Shown here: piece by piece, positions 1-6,493 of the stretch | Layout: every line of letters starts with the position of its first letter | Position numbering within the stretch: position 1 is the stretch's first letter | From: an uncultured Bacteroidales bacterium | GTDB taxonomy: Bacteria; Bacteroidota; Bacteroidia; Bacteroidales; WCHB1-69 | Reading direction: 5' to 3' | DNA length: 8,911 nucleotides | Assembly: GCA_937892025.1 (NCBI GenBank) | Contig: CALAVA010000291.1 | Coordinates: forward strand, 1 to 8,911 | The notes under the pieces: model-generated | What the model was told of the DNA's origin: nothing | The model's input: only the letters and a program-made list of their open reading frames with translations | Database searches by the model: none | Program-made: the position numbers and the translations under genes

Positions 1-918
1 AGTTGGACTAGAGTTCCGTTCAGATTATGTTGCACTGCTACACCTGCTCCGAATGATTTTATGGAATTAGGGAATCACGCTGAATTTTTGGGACTAATGA
101 AAAGGACTGAAATGTTGTCAATGTTCTTTGTTCACGATGGCAGAGATACTTCAAAATGGCGTTTGAAAGGACACGCAAAGAGTGAATTTTGGAAATGGGT
201 TTGTGATTGGGCGGTTATGGTCAGAAAACCTAGCGACTTGGGTTATGATGATGGAAAATTCATACTTCCAAAATTGAATATTATTCCTTCTGTTGTTATG
301 ACTGAATCTACGAATAATAATATGCTGTTTGATTTTGACGCTAGCACCTTGCAGGAGCGTCAGAGTGTAAGGCGAAATTCAACATTAGACAGGGTGAAAA
401 GAGTTGCTGAATTAGTTGCTAAAAATCCCGATGAGCAATGGCTTTTGTGGTGTGATATGAATGTTGAATCTGAAACATTGCATAAACTAATACCAAATAG
501 CATTGAAGTAAAGGGAAGTGATACCGATGAGCATAAGAAAAAATCGTTGATTGATTTTTCCAACGGCAATTTGAAAGTGATTATAACAAAGCCAAAAATC
601 GCTGGAATGGGAATGAATTTTCAGAAGTGTCATAATATGGTATTCACTGGACTTTCCGACAGTTATGAGCAGTTCTATCAGGCGGTGAGGAGGTGTTGGA
701 GATTTGGGCAGGAAAATGAAGTGAATTGTTATGTTGTAACGGTTGATACCGAAGGTGCGGTTGTTGAGAACATAAAGCGAAAGGAAAATCAGTCAAAGAT
801 AATGATTGATGAAATGGTTAGAAATATGACTGATGTAAACAAAGAAAATATTTCTGGAACAAAACGAAATATAACAAGTTATGTTCCTAAAATAAATATG
901 CGTAAGCCTAATTTTTAA
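1..918 (+). CDS. SNF2-like DNA helicase, C-terminal part (5' end outside the window)
   Basis: The reading frame is open from base 1, so the ATG at 61 is internal and 305 C-terminal residues are visible. Residues 12-19 read TATPAPND, a helicase motif III of the SNF2/phage type, followed by an ELGNHAEFLG segment that phage SNF2-like helicases commonly carry. The second RecA-like lobe follows: LLWCDMNVESETL (about 148-160), motif V GMGMNFQ (202-208) and motif VI QAVRRCWRFGQ (227-237), whose arginines contact ATP. The last ~50 residues are charged and probably lie outside the ATPase fold. The family translocates on double-stranded DNA using ATP; in phages such genes sit in replication/recombination modules. 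The Walker A and DEAH motifs must lie upstream of the window. It is followed after 11 bases by a methyltransferase gene whose ribosome site overlaps its stop codon. Family assignment is firm; the specific role is inferred. Confidence 0.93.
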   Translation, partial: SWTRVPFRLCCTATPAPNDFMELGNHAEFLGLMKRTEMLSMFFVHDGRDTSKWRLKGHAKSEFWKWVCDWAVMVRKPSDLGYDDGKFILPKLNIIPSVVMTESTNNNMLFDFDASTLQERQSVRRNSTLDRVKRVAELVAKNPDEQWLLWCDMNVESETLHKLIPNSIEVKGSDTDEHKKKSLIDFSNGNLKVIITKPKIAGMGMNFQKCHNMVFTGLSDSYEQFYQAVRRCWRFGQENEVNCYVVTVDTEGAVVENIKRKENQSKIMIDEMVRNMTDVNKENISGTKRNITSYVPKINMRKPNF

Positions 919-929
919 GGAGTGATAAA

Positions 930-1844
930 ATGGAAATTTTGAATCAGGATTTTGGAAAAAGATTCGCTATGTATAATGGCGATTGTGTTGAAGTTATGAA
1001 AGGACTTGATGATGAATCTGTTGATTTTTCAATATTCAGTCCACCGTTCGCAAGTCTTTACACTTATTCCAATTCAGAGCGTGATATGGGTAATGTAAAG
1101 GATTCTGAAGAATTTTTTAAGCAGTTTGATTTTCTTGTTTCTGAACTTTTCAGAGTTCTTAAATCAGGTAGACTTGTTTCTTTTCATTGTATGAATTTAC
1201 CTACTTCAATAACAAAAGATGGTTACATTGGAACTGAGGATTTTAGAGGTGAATTGATTCGTTGTTTTCAGAAACATGGATTCATTTATCATTCAGAAGT
1301 TTGTATTTGGAAAAATCCAGTTGTCGCTATGCAAAGAACAAAGGCACTTGGATTGTTGCATAAGCAAGTTGTAAAAGATAGTGCTATGAGCAGACAGGGT
1401 ATTCCTGATTATCTTGTAACAATGAGAAAGCCTGGCGAAAATAAAAATCCGATAACTGGTGAACTTGACCATTTTGTAGGTGAGAATTTCAATCATAGCG
1501 GTAAAAAGTTGAGCATTGATATTTGGCAGAGATACGCCAGTCCAGTTTGGATGGATATAAACCCTAGCGATACGCTTCAACATCGTTCGGTAAGGGAAGA
1601 TAATGACGAAAAGCATATCTGTCCGTTACAGTTGCAGGTAATCCACCGTGCTTGTCAGTTGTGGAGCAATCCTAACGATGTAGTTTTGAGTCCTTTTGCG
1701 GGAATTGGCTCTGAAGGATATGAGAGCCTCAAAATGGGCAGAAAATTTATCGGGATTGAACTCAAAGAAAGTTATTACAGACAGGCAGTTGAGAATTGTA
1801 AAGTTGCTGAGCAATTTGAGGATAATTTGTTAGGTGATTTATGA
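930..1844 (+). CDS. Site-specific DNA methyltransferase, beta class (N4-cytosine or N6-adenine)
   Basis: This 304-residue protein has the permuted order of beta-class amino-methyltransferases. The catalytic motif IV, SPPF, comes first (residues 37-40), and the S-adenosylmethionine motif I, PFAGIGSEGY, lies near the C-terminus (255-264). It is followed by GRKFIGIELKESYYRQA, the usual strand and helix after motif I. SPPF/SPPY is commonest in N4-cytosine enzymes but also occurs in N6-adenine ones, so the base cannot be decided here. Motif I begins SPF where DPF is usual. The start is supported by AAGGAG at 917-922, seven bases upstream of the ATG. It lies between a SNF2-like helicase and a nuclease and shares their operon. 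Likely roles are self-modification of phage DNA against host restriction or partnership with the downstream nuclease; both are inferences. Confidence 0.93.
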   Translation: MEILNQDFGKRFAMYNGDCVEVMKGLDDESVDFSIFSPPFASLYTYSNSERDMGNVKDSEEFFKQFDFLVSELFRVLKSGRLVSFHCMNLPTSITKDGYIGTEDFRGELIRCFQKHGFIYHSEVCIWKNPVVAMQRTKALGLLHKQVVKDSAMSRQGIPDYLVTMRKPGENKNPITGELDHFVGENFNHSGKKLSIDIWQRYASPVWMDINPSDTLQHRSVREDNDEKHICPLQLQVIHRACQLWSNPNDVVLSPFAGIGSEGYESLKMGRKFIGIELKESYYRQAVENCKVAEQFEDNLLGDL

Positions 1845-2332
1845 AAGAAATAAAGTTTGATAAAGATGAGGCTGAATTTATCAAAGACCTCATTCAAGAA
1901 AATTATTTGGAAATTCCAATGCCTAAATTTGCAAATAAAATAATTGGAAAATTGGAGCGGGCAGAAAAGAAAATCAAGACAAGTTCTGCTAAAGGAAAAG
2001 GCAGGAATCTGCAATATTGGGTTTGCGAACGGATTGCTGGAATGTTTGGGATAAAGTTTGTGCAATCCGATGATACTTGTCTTGTTCATTCTAGGGAAAT
2101 GGGGCAAAGGGGAACGGATATTTGTTTGCGTGGTGAATTGTATGATAAATTTCCATACGATATTGAATGCAAGGCTCAGGAATCCTTATCAATTCCTGAT
2201 TGGGTGCGACAAGCAAGGGCAAACACTAAAGAGGGCAGGAAGTGGTTGGTTGTATTCAAAAAGCAGACGATTGGTGGCGAGCCTTTGGTGCTTATGGATT
2301 GGTCAACCTTTGAAGAATTGTTTAAGAAGTGA
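1841..2332 (+). CDS. PD-(D/E)XK-type nuclease, Holliday-resolvase or restriction-like
   Basis: A 163-residue protein with a charged helical N-terminus (about 1-50) and a compact nuclease-like core. Candidate catalytic residues fit the PD-(D/E)XK pattern: E63 in the helix NLQYWVCERIAG, D93 in RGTDI, then E109-C110-K111 on the next strand (YDIECK), and Q124 in the following helix (RQARAN). Metal-dependent nucleases of this fold include Holliday-junction resolvases, VRR-NUC-like phage nucleases and restriction enzymes. The start ATG overlaps the methyltransferase stop (ATGA, 1841-1844) and AGGTGA at 1832-1837 precedes it, so translation is probably coupled. The neighbours (helicase and methyltransferase) fit either phage recombination or a restriction-modification-like unit. 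It is the last gene before a strong terminator. The fold is likely but substrate and family are not established. Confidence 0.72.
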   Translation: MKEIKFDKDEAEFIKDLIQENYLEIPMPKFANKIIGKLERAEKKIKTSSAKGKGRNLQYWVCERIAGMFGIKFVQSDDTCLVHSREMGQRGTDICLRGELYDKFPYDIECKAQESLSIPDWVRQARANTKEGRKWLVVFKKQTIGGEPLVLMDWSTFEELFKK

Positions 2333-2333
2333 A

Positions 2334-2380
2334 AAAAATAAGGCTAGGTTTTAATTTACCTAGCCTTATTTTTATTTTAC
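2334..2380. terminator. Bidirectional intrinsic terminator
   Basis: A 16-bp perfect inverted repeat pairs 2334-2349 with 2358-2373 around an 8-base AT loop. The core is AAGGCTAGGT/ACCTAGCCTT. It is followed by a T-rich run on the + strand and, because the left arm begins with an A run, it also makes a U tract on the - strand. It begins right after the nuclease stop codon (2332) and lies just beyond the 3' end of the - strand gene (stop at 2397-2399), so it can end both converging transcripts. Confidence 0.93.
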
Positions 2381-2396
2381 CAATTCATAATCACCT

Positions 2397-2576
2397 TTAT
2401 AATGCCTTATATCCGTTTTCAGCAATCATTTTTTCAAATGATTCTTTGTTCCAGCAATCAAAATCAGTCTTTGTTCCAGTACTCAAAACCGTATTGATTT
2501 TGAAAGTTACATAACGATTGTCAAAGTCAATAATTTCAATCTTTGTTCCATATTCATTCATAAAAACAGTCTTCAT
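2397..2576 (-). CDS. Small protein of unknown function in a solitary reverse-strand unit
   Basis: The predicted product has 59 residues, starting MKTVFMNEYGTKIEII and ending FEKMIAENGYKAL. I do not recognise the family. It looks like a small soluble beta-rich domain with a short C-terminal helix; there is no signal peptide, membrane segment or known motif. The frame stays open to 2627, but the ATG at 2576 is chosen because AAGGAG (+ strand 2582-2587) lies at good spacing upstream, and because the promoter's -10 box (2616-2621) would put the transcript start downstream of the longer start. It is the only well-supported gene on this strand and has its own promoter and terminator. That arrangement is typical of phage morons or small regulators, a reading made from context only. 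Confidence 0.78.
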   Translation of the reverse strand: MKTVFMNEYGTKIEIIDFDNRYVTFKINTVLSTGTKTDFDCWNKESFEKMIAENGYKAL

Positions 2577-2588
2577 ATTTTGCTCCTT

Positions 2589-2604
2589 GCAGGTATTTTC
2601 CTGC
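2589..2604 (-). promoter_or_regulatory. Leader inverted repeat (GCAGG/CCTGC), possible operator or 5' mRNA hairpin
   Basis: GCAGG (2589-2593) and CCTGC (2600-2604) form a 5-bp perfect inverted repeat with a six-base AT spacer. It lies between the -10 box and the ribosome site of the - strand gene, immediately upstream of AAGGAG, so in RNA it would form near the 5' end of the message. It could be a repressor site, a stabilising 5' hairpin or a modulator of translation. It is short enough that chance cannot be excluded. Confidence 0.45.
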
Positions 2605-2615
2605 TTACATTTATA

Positions 2616-2644
2616 AGTATAAAACACTTTATAAAAAAAGTCAA
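2616..2644 (-). promoter_or_regulatory. Sigma70-type promoter for the reverse-strand small gene
   Basis: Read on the - strand: TTGACT (+ coordinates 2639-2644), a 17-base AT-rich spacer, then TATACT (2616-2621). Each hexamer matches the consensus at five of six positions and the spacing is ideal. The predicted start near 2609 gives a leader of about 33 bases containing the inverted repeat and AAGGAG. This is the best promoter in the window. Confidence 0.88.
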
Positions 2645-2700
2645 GTAGTTTTTAGAAAAAAATTAAAAAATAATTCCTATAATAAATTGAGGTTGAAAAT

Positions 2701-3909
2701 ATGATAAAAAGCATAGAACTGAAAAACATACAATCTCACGAAAATACAAGGCTTGAATTTGATAAGGGCATAAATTGTATTGTGGGAAGTAGCAATAATG
2801 GAAAATCGGCAATATTGCGTGGCTTGTATTGGGCAAGGTATAACAGACCTTTGGGTGTAGATACGCTGGCAAGTCATTGGGCACTCAATAAAAAGGGTGA
2901 ACTGACCGATGAAATGTCAGTAACGATTGAGAATGAAAACGGCATTATTTGCAGGAAAAGAGCAAGGGGTGAAAATCAGTACATAGTTGATGATGAAATC
3001 CTTAATGTAGTCAAGTCAGATGTTCCTGCAAAGGTTGAGCAGGTTTTAAGGTTATCTGATACAAATGTTCAGCGACAACTTGATGCCCCATTCTTATTAT
3101 CAGAAACAAGCGGTGAGGTAGCAAAATACTTCAATCATATAGTTAGATTGGATATTATTGATAAGGTGCTCACCAATGCTGAATCTTCAAGACGCAGAAC
3201 AAAAAGCGATATTGATGCAACTGAAAAGATAATCAAAGAGCAGGAACAGAAAAAGGAAAAATACAATTGGCTAGATTCAGTTGAGAGATTATTGCGGAAA
3301 TGGGATAATGTAAAGGCTGTAAATGATGAACTCAATATCAAGTCTGCGGAATTGGGGAGTCAACTTGCTACATTCCTAGAAAATGGTCAGAAAGTGGATA
3401 AATTCGCTGATATAGTGGCTCAAAAGGAAAAATTGAAAAATATATCAACCTTGTATGAAAAGGTGGCTAGAATTGACGATTTATGTGGGGATTTGACCAA
3501 TTCTATAGCAACTTATAAGGAACTTTTATCAAAGGTTGAAAAATTAAGCAAGGCTGTAAAATTAAAGAAATTTATAGTTGAGATTGAAAAATTATCTAGG
3601 GAAGTGATTGAAAAAAATAATTTAATTCAAATTGTTGAAGATAATCTTGAAAAATATAATGAGTTGTCTTCAAAAAAGAATATTGATTTTTCAAAGCAGA
3701 AAAAACTTGTAGAGCGATTACAAAGGAATGAGGATAATTTAATTGCTGATATAAAGAGAATTGAAGAATCTATCTACAATTATAAAATTCAAAAAACGCA
3801 CATTGAGAATTCGGCAAGCGATATAAAATGCTTGAAAGAGCAATTGCCTGCAATTTGTCCGCTTTGTGGCAATCTTATGAAGAATGGAGTGTGTAAGAAT
3901 GGAGATTAA
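2701..3909 (+). CDS. Rad50/SbcC-like ATPase, half-length, ending in a zinc-hook motif
   Basis: 402 residues. The N-terminus is the first ATPase lobe of the SMC/Rad50/SbcC family: LKNIQSHENTRLEF at 7-20, Walker A GSSNNGKS at 29-36, and a likely Q-loop segment near 120-135 (QRQLDAPFLL). From about 150 to 380 it is a long, charged, broken coiled coil. The end is ICPLCGNLMKNGVC, with CPLC at 386-389 like the CxxC zinc hook at the tip of Rad50. Full Rad50/SbcC proteins return through a second coil to a C-terminal lobe with Walker B and the ABC signature; here that half is absent and no neighbour supplies it. The next gene overlaps its end and is a different protein, so a simple frameshift is not the reason. 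The start has GAGG eight bases upstream. An SbcD/Mre11-like gene lies one gene downstream, so a DNA-end-processing partnership comparable to T4 gp46/gp47 is likely. Confidence 0.88.
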   Translation: MIKSIELKNIQSHENTRLEFDKGINCIVGSSNNGKSAILRGLYWARYNRPLGVDTLASHWALNKKGELTDEMSVTIENENGIICRKRARGENQYIVDDEILNVVKSDVPAKVEQVLRLSDTNVQRQLDAPFLLSETSGEVAKYFNHIVRLDIIDKVLTNAESSRRRTKSDIDATEKIIKEQEQKKEKYNWLDSVERLLRKWDNVKAVNDELNIKSAELGSQLATFLENGQKVDKFADIVAQKEKLKNISTLYEKVARIDDLCGDLTNSIATYKELLSKVEKLSKAVKLKKFIVEIEKLSREVIEKNNLIQIVEDNLEKYNELSSKKNIDFSKQKKLVERLQRNEDNLIADIKRIEESIYNYKIQKTHIENSASDIKCLKEQLPAICPLCGNLMKNGVCKNGD

Positions 3910-4675
3910 GGGAAAGGTTCATTGTTTCTTTGAGCAGAGTGGAACGTTCAAGAACGAGTTTAAGAAACTAGGCTACGAGGCTTTTGACTATGACATTCAG
4001 AATAATTTTGGGCAAACGGATTATGTGATTGATTTGTTTGCGGAGATTGAGAAAGGCTATGCTGGCAAAAATTCGATTTTTGATAGCATAACAAAAGATG
4101 ATTTGATTGTCGCTTTTTTTCCGTGTATTAAATTCTGTAATATGGCGGAATACAATCAGAGGAGCGCGCAGGAATCTATGAGGCGGAGAGGTGTAGATAT
4201 TCATAGGATTTACGATTTTTTGAAAAAGGAAAGCGATGAAAGATATTTTTTCTATCAAAAGGCATTGAAAATGTTTGGGGTAGTTGAATTCAAAGGGTTG
4301 CGAATGATAATGGAGAATCCTTGGCATATTATGAACTATACCAATTATTTTTGGTTCTGTAAGCCGAAGTTAATTGATGAGGACAGGCGGTGGCGGGGTG
4401 ATTGGTTCAAGAAACCTACTGCTTATTGGTTTGTTAATTGCGAGCCGATGAGCGGATTCTCCAGAACTTATGTTCCGATAGAAAAGCGGAGAAATGTTGG
4501 AATGACCCAGCAATGGGGAGATAAAGCGAAATTGAAAAATTACGCTAAAGGTAGTAAGCAAGCGGGCATTTGTTCCGAAGAAAGGTCGATGATGAGTCCA
4601 GATTACGCTAGGAATTTTATCTGCGATTTCATACTGGGAAAAGAGCAGGATTTGAACAACGGTATGCTATTTTAA
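3899..4675 (+). CDS. DNA cytosine-5 methyltransferase-like phage protein
   Basis: 258 residues from the chosen start. The N-terminus FFEQSGTFKNEFKKLGYEAF (10-29) followed by DYDI (30-33) is shaped like motif I of C5-type methyltransferases, with an acidic residue after the second strand. FFPC at 73-76 sits where the catalytic PC (motif IV) is expected and MENP at 138-141 resembles the ENV/ENP motif VI. The C-terminal part has GDWFKKPTAYWF and CSEERSMMSPDYARNF, which I recall as conserved in a phage family of this kind; I cannot verify this. Activity is unproven. An ATG lies at 3884, but GGAG at 3886-3889 is nine bases before the ATG at 3899, so 3899 is preferred. The gene starts 11 bases before the ATPase stop and its own stop is followed by the SbcD-like gene. 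The C-terminus DLNNGMLF could be a clamp-binding tail (speculative). Confidence 0.7.
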   Translation: MEIKGKVHCFFEQSGTFKNEFKKLGYEAFDYDIQNNFGQTDYVIDLFAEIEKGYAGKNSIFDSITKDDLIVAFFPCIKFCNMAEYNQRSAQESMRRRGVDIHRIYDFLKKESDERYFFYQKALKMFGVVEFKGLRMIMENPWHIMNYTNYFWFCKPKLIDEDRRWRGDWFKKPTAYWFVNCEPMSGFSRTYVPIEKRRNVGMTQQWGDKAKLKNYAKGSKQAGICSEERSMMSPDYARNFICDFILGKEQDLNNGMLF

Positions 4676-4689
4676 TGGAGCGTGTAAGA

Positions 4690-5583
4690 ATGAGAATGAT
4701 AATTAGTGCGGATTGGCATTTAAGGGCGACCAGACCTAGATGTAGGGTTGACAATGACTGGATAGAAACTCAAAAGAAAGCGTTAAGGCAGATTGTTGAA
4801 ATAGCGGTGAAAAAAAACGCTCCTATAATGGTAGTGGGTGATTTGTTTCATTCCAATTCAGATACATCTTTTGAGTGTATAAATATGGTTCAGAAACTTG
4901 CCGACAGATTGGGTTCATTGTATATACTTGCTGGCAATCACGACCTTCCGTATCACAGTTCGGAAAATATAGATAAATCTGCTATAGGTGTTTTACTAAA
5001 TAGTGGTTGTGTTAAGCCTATAAAGTATTTTATTGATAATTGGGAAGATGCTATAGGTGATGAGATAAATTATTCAGCGAGCAATTTTGACGAGCCTGAC
5101 AATGAAAATGCGGAGATTGTTTTCAAGCATACATTGACAATTCCGAGCGAGGACAAGCCCGACTTTGTAGATTGCGAAACTCCCGAATCTCTTTTGCGGA
5201 AATTCCCTAAAGCAAAGTGGGTGTTCACGGGCGATTATCACAGGAATTTCCACTATGAAAAGAACGGTAGGCACGTAGTGAATAGCGGTTGCCTTTTAAG
5301 GCAGACGAGCGATTTCAAGGATTATCAATGCGGTGTTTATTTTGTTGATACGAATAAAAATATCGTTGATTTTATTCCTATAATAGATAATGAGGAGTTG
5401 ATAGATGATTCGTATATCATAAAGGAAAACGAAAGGGAAAAGCGAATTGACGATTTCGTCAGCAAGTTGAAAAGCACTAAGTCTGTATCGCTTGATTTCC
5501 TAGCGAATGTTGAGGCTATGATGGAACGCAACGGCTTTGAGCCTGAATTAAAGGAAGTGGTAGAGGAACTGCTGGAGGCGTGA
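4690..5583 (+). CDS. SbcD/Mre11-like metallophosphoesterase (DNA exonuclease)
   Basis: 297 residues with the calcineurin-like phosphoesterase metal-site motifs in order: DWH (8-10), GDLFH (50-54), GNHD (82-85), a candidate metal histidine in FKHTL (147), and GDYH (181-184) followed by VNSGCLLRQ, the 'GS' turn seen in Mre11/SbcD. The family uses two Mn ions to cut DNA and pairs with Rad50/SbcC ATPases, one of which lies two genes upstream. The C-terminal ~60 residues are charged helices, possibly a coil-binding region. It is shorter than typical SbcD (about 400 residues), as is usual for phage versions. The start at 4690 is preferred over 4675 because GGAG (4677-4680) lies nine bases before it; the ATG at 4675 is probably part of that ribosome site. 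Confidence 0.9.
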   Translation: MRMIISADWHLRATRPRCRVDNDWIETQKKALRQIVEIAVKKNAPIMVVGDLFHSNSDTSFECINMVQKLADRLGSLYILAGNHDLPYHSSENIDKSAIGVLLNSGCVKPIKYFIDNWEDAIGDEINYSASNFDEPDNENAEIVFKHTLTIPSEDKPDFVDCETPESLLRKFPKAKWVFTGDYHRNFHYEKNGRHVVNSGCLLRQTSDFKDYQCGVYFVDTNKNIVDFIPIIDNEELIDDSYIIKENEREKRIDDFVSKLKSTKSVSLDFLANVEAMMERNGFEPELKEVVEELLEA

Positions 5584-5585
5584 TT

Positions 5586-6164
5586 ATGAAAGGTAAAAAT
5601 TATGCCAATAGAAAACCTGAATCCGAAAGACCGTTGAATGATTTTTACCCTACACCTAGTTGTATGGTTAAAGAGTTGGTTGAAAGCGGTCTGTTTGTCG
5701 GTCAAGATGTAGGTATTTATGACCCGTGTTGCGGTAAATACGCTATAGGTAATGTTTTGAGGGAATATGGGTATAAAAATATAACTGAAAAAGATTTGAT
5801 TTATGGTCAGGATTTTTTAGCAGATTATATTCGTAATGATTATGAGGTAATTATAATGAATCCGCCATTTAAGCGGTTCAATGCTTTTGTTGAAAAAAGC
5901 AAAAGGATTGCAGATAAAGTTTATTGTATCGGTAAAATGAATTTCTTTGGTGCTCATGATAGAAATATAAATAAATTGTGGGAACATTTGGAATGGGTTT
6001 TGCCATTCGATAGGCAGATTGCTTTTGACAAGCCCGAAATAGATGGAAAAGTTGAGTGTGGCATGATTGTTTCGTGCTGGTTTGTTTGGAATAAAATTTA
6101 TAACGGTTATCCAAAAATAAAAATTTTGGATATGCAGAAATATATTAGAAGAAAAATCCTATAA
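5586..6164 (+). CDS. N6-adenine-type DNA methyltransferase-like protein
   Basis: 192 residues. It has the DFYPTPSCMVKEL entry segment (19-31) of phage adenine methyltransferases, a motif I-like YDPCCGKYAI (45-54) and catalytic motif IV NPPF (92-95). These are ordered motif I then IV, unlike the beta-class enzyme at 930. In motif I the usual small residue after CCG is replaced by K-Y, which may change cofactor binding or reflect a lineage trait. There is no obvious target-recognition domain; its length fits small orphan phage enzymes. GGAGG at 5574-5578 is seven bases upstream of the ATG at 5586, whereas the in-frame GTG at 5580 is too close to it. It begins two bases after the SbcD-like stop, in the same operon. 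A role in protecting phage DNA from host restriction is likely but inferred. Confidence 0.83.
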   Translation: MKGKNYANRKPESERPLNDFYPTPSCMVKELVESGLFVGQDVGIYDPCCGKYAIGNVLREYGYKNITEKDLIYGQDFLADYIRNDYEVIIMNPPFKRFNAFVEKSKRIADKVYCIGKMNFFGAHDRNINKLWEHLEWVLPFDRQIAFDKPEIDGKVECGMIVSCWFVWNKIYNGYPKIKILDMQKYIRRKIL

Positions 6165-6193
6165 TAATAGTGAGGATGTGTTGGAGGTTTAGA

Positions 6194-6493
6194 TTGAGAA
6201 TTGTTGATGTGTATTGTTTGGATATTCAGAAACGAACAAAGAAATTGCTCAAAAAGATTTTTGGCTATCGGACAATTGCTGAAGGTCTTGAAGAAAGAAA
6301 GCGTTGTAGGAAATTGATTGAAAATTGTACTGAAAAAAGTATAGATGAAGTTGATTTTAATTTGATTAAAAAATCAATGCTTTGTGAAGTTTATGCGAAG
6401 TATAGGACTTTGGATAAAATTCTTGAATTATATCTTGAATCTGTATGTTTACAGAAATTTACAATAAAGGAGTTGGAAGAATATGAATATTGA
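6194..6493 (+). CDS. Hypothetical basic helical protein, probable TTG start
   Basis: I do not recognise this family. The start is chosen at TTG 6194 because GGAGG (6183-6187) lies six bases before it; in-frame GTG 6170 and ATG 6176 lack a usable ribosome site. The product would be 99 residues: a lysine/arginine-rich N-terminal half (KRTKKLLKKIFGYRT, then EERKRCRKLIE) and a mixed helical C-terminal half ending KELEEYEY. There is no membrane segment or catalytic motif. It lies between the adenine methyltransferase-like gene and the coiled-coil gene, overlapping the latter by 11 bases, so it belongs to the replication operon. A DNA-binding role is possible from its basic charge but not shown. 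Confidence 0.62.
   Translation: MRIVDVYCLDIQKRTKKLLKKIFGYRTIAEGLEERKRCRKLIENCTEKSIDEVDFNLIKKSMLCEVYAKYRTLDKILELYLESVCLQKFTIKELEEYEY

Larger units (their letters stand above)
2577..2700. promoter_or_regulatory. Divergent intergenic region with the probable start of the + strand operon
   Basis: Because the upstream operon ends at a strong terminator, the genes from 2701 onward need a promoter here. Candidates on the + strand are TATAAG at 2612-2617 (with a poor TTGCAG 18 bases upstream) and a perfect TATAAT at 2678-2683. The TATAAT has no good -35 and would start transcription almost at the ribosome site GAGG (2689-2692). Neither is convincing alone. The region is very AT-rich and overlaps the firm - strand promoter, so the two directions may interfere. 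Confidence 0.4.

Noticed and set aside
2058..2354. 98-codon + strand frame inside the nuclease gene
   Set aside because: It is an alternative frame of a gene with catalytic motifs, a coupled start and a better ribosome site.
2329..2514. A + strand frame across the terminator and the reverse gene
   Set aside because: It runs through the terminator hairpin and lies antisense to the well-supported - strand gene; it has no ribosome site.
2678..2683. Perfect TATAAT just before the SbcC-like gene as its promoter
   Set aside because: No -35 at proper spacing, and transcription would begin almost at the ribosome site (2689-2692), leaving practically no leader. Kept only as one of several weak candidates in this AT-rich gap.
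3884..3898. Upstream ATG starts for the C5-like (3884) and SbcD-like (4675) genes
   Set aside because: Each ATG is fused to the GGAG that ideally serves the ATG 15 bases later, and neither has its own ribosome site.
3880..3910. Frameshift splitting a full-length SbcC
   Set aside because: The sequence after 3909 in every frame encodes a methyltransferase-like protein, not a returning coil with signature and Walker B motifs.
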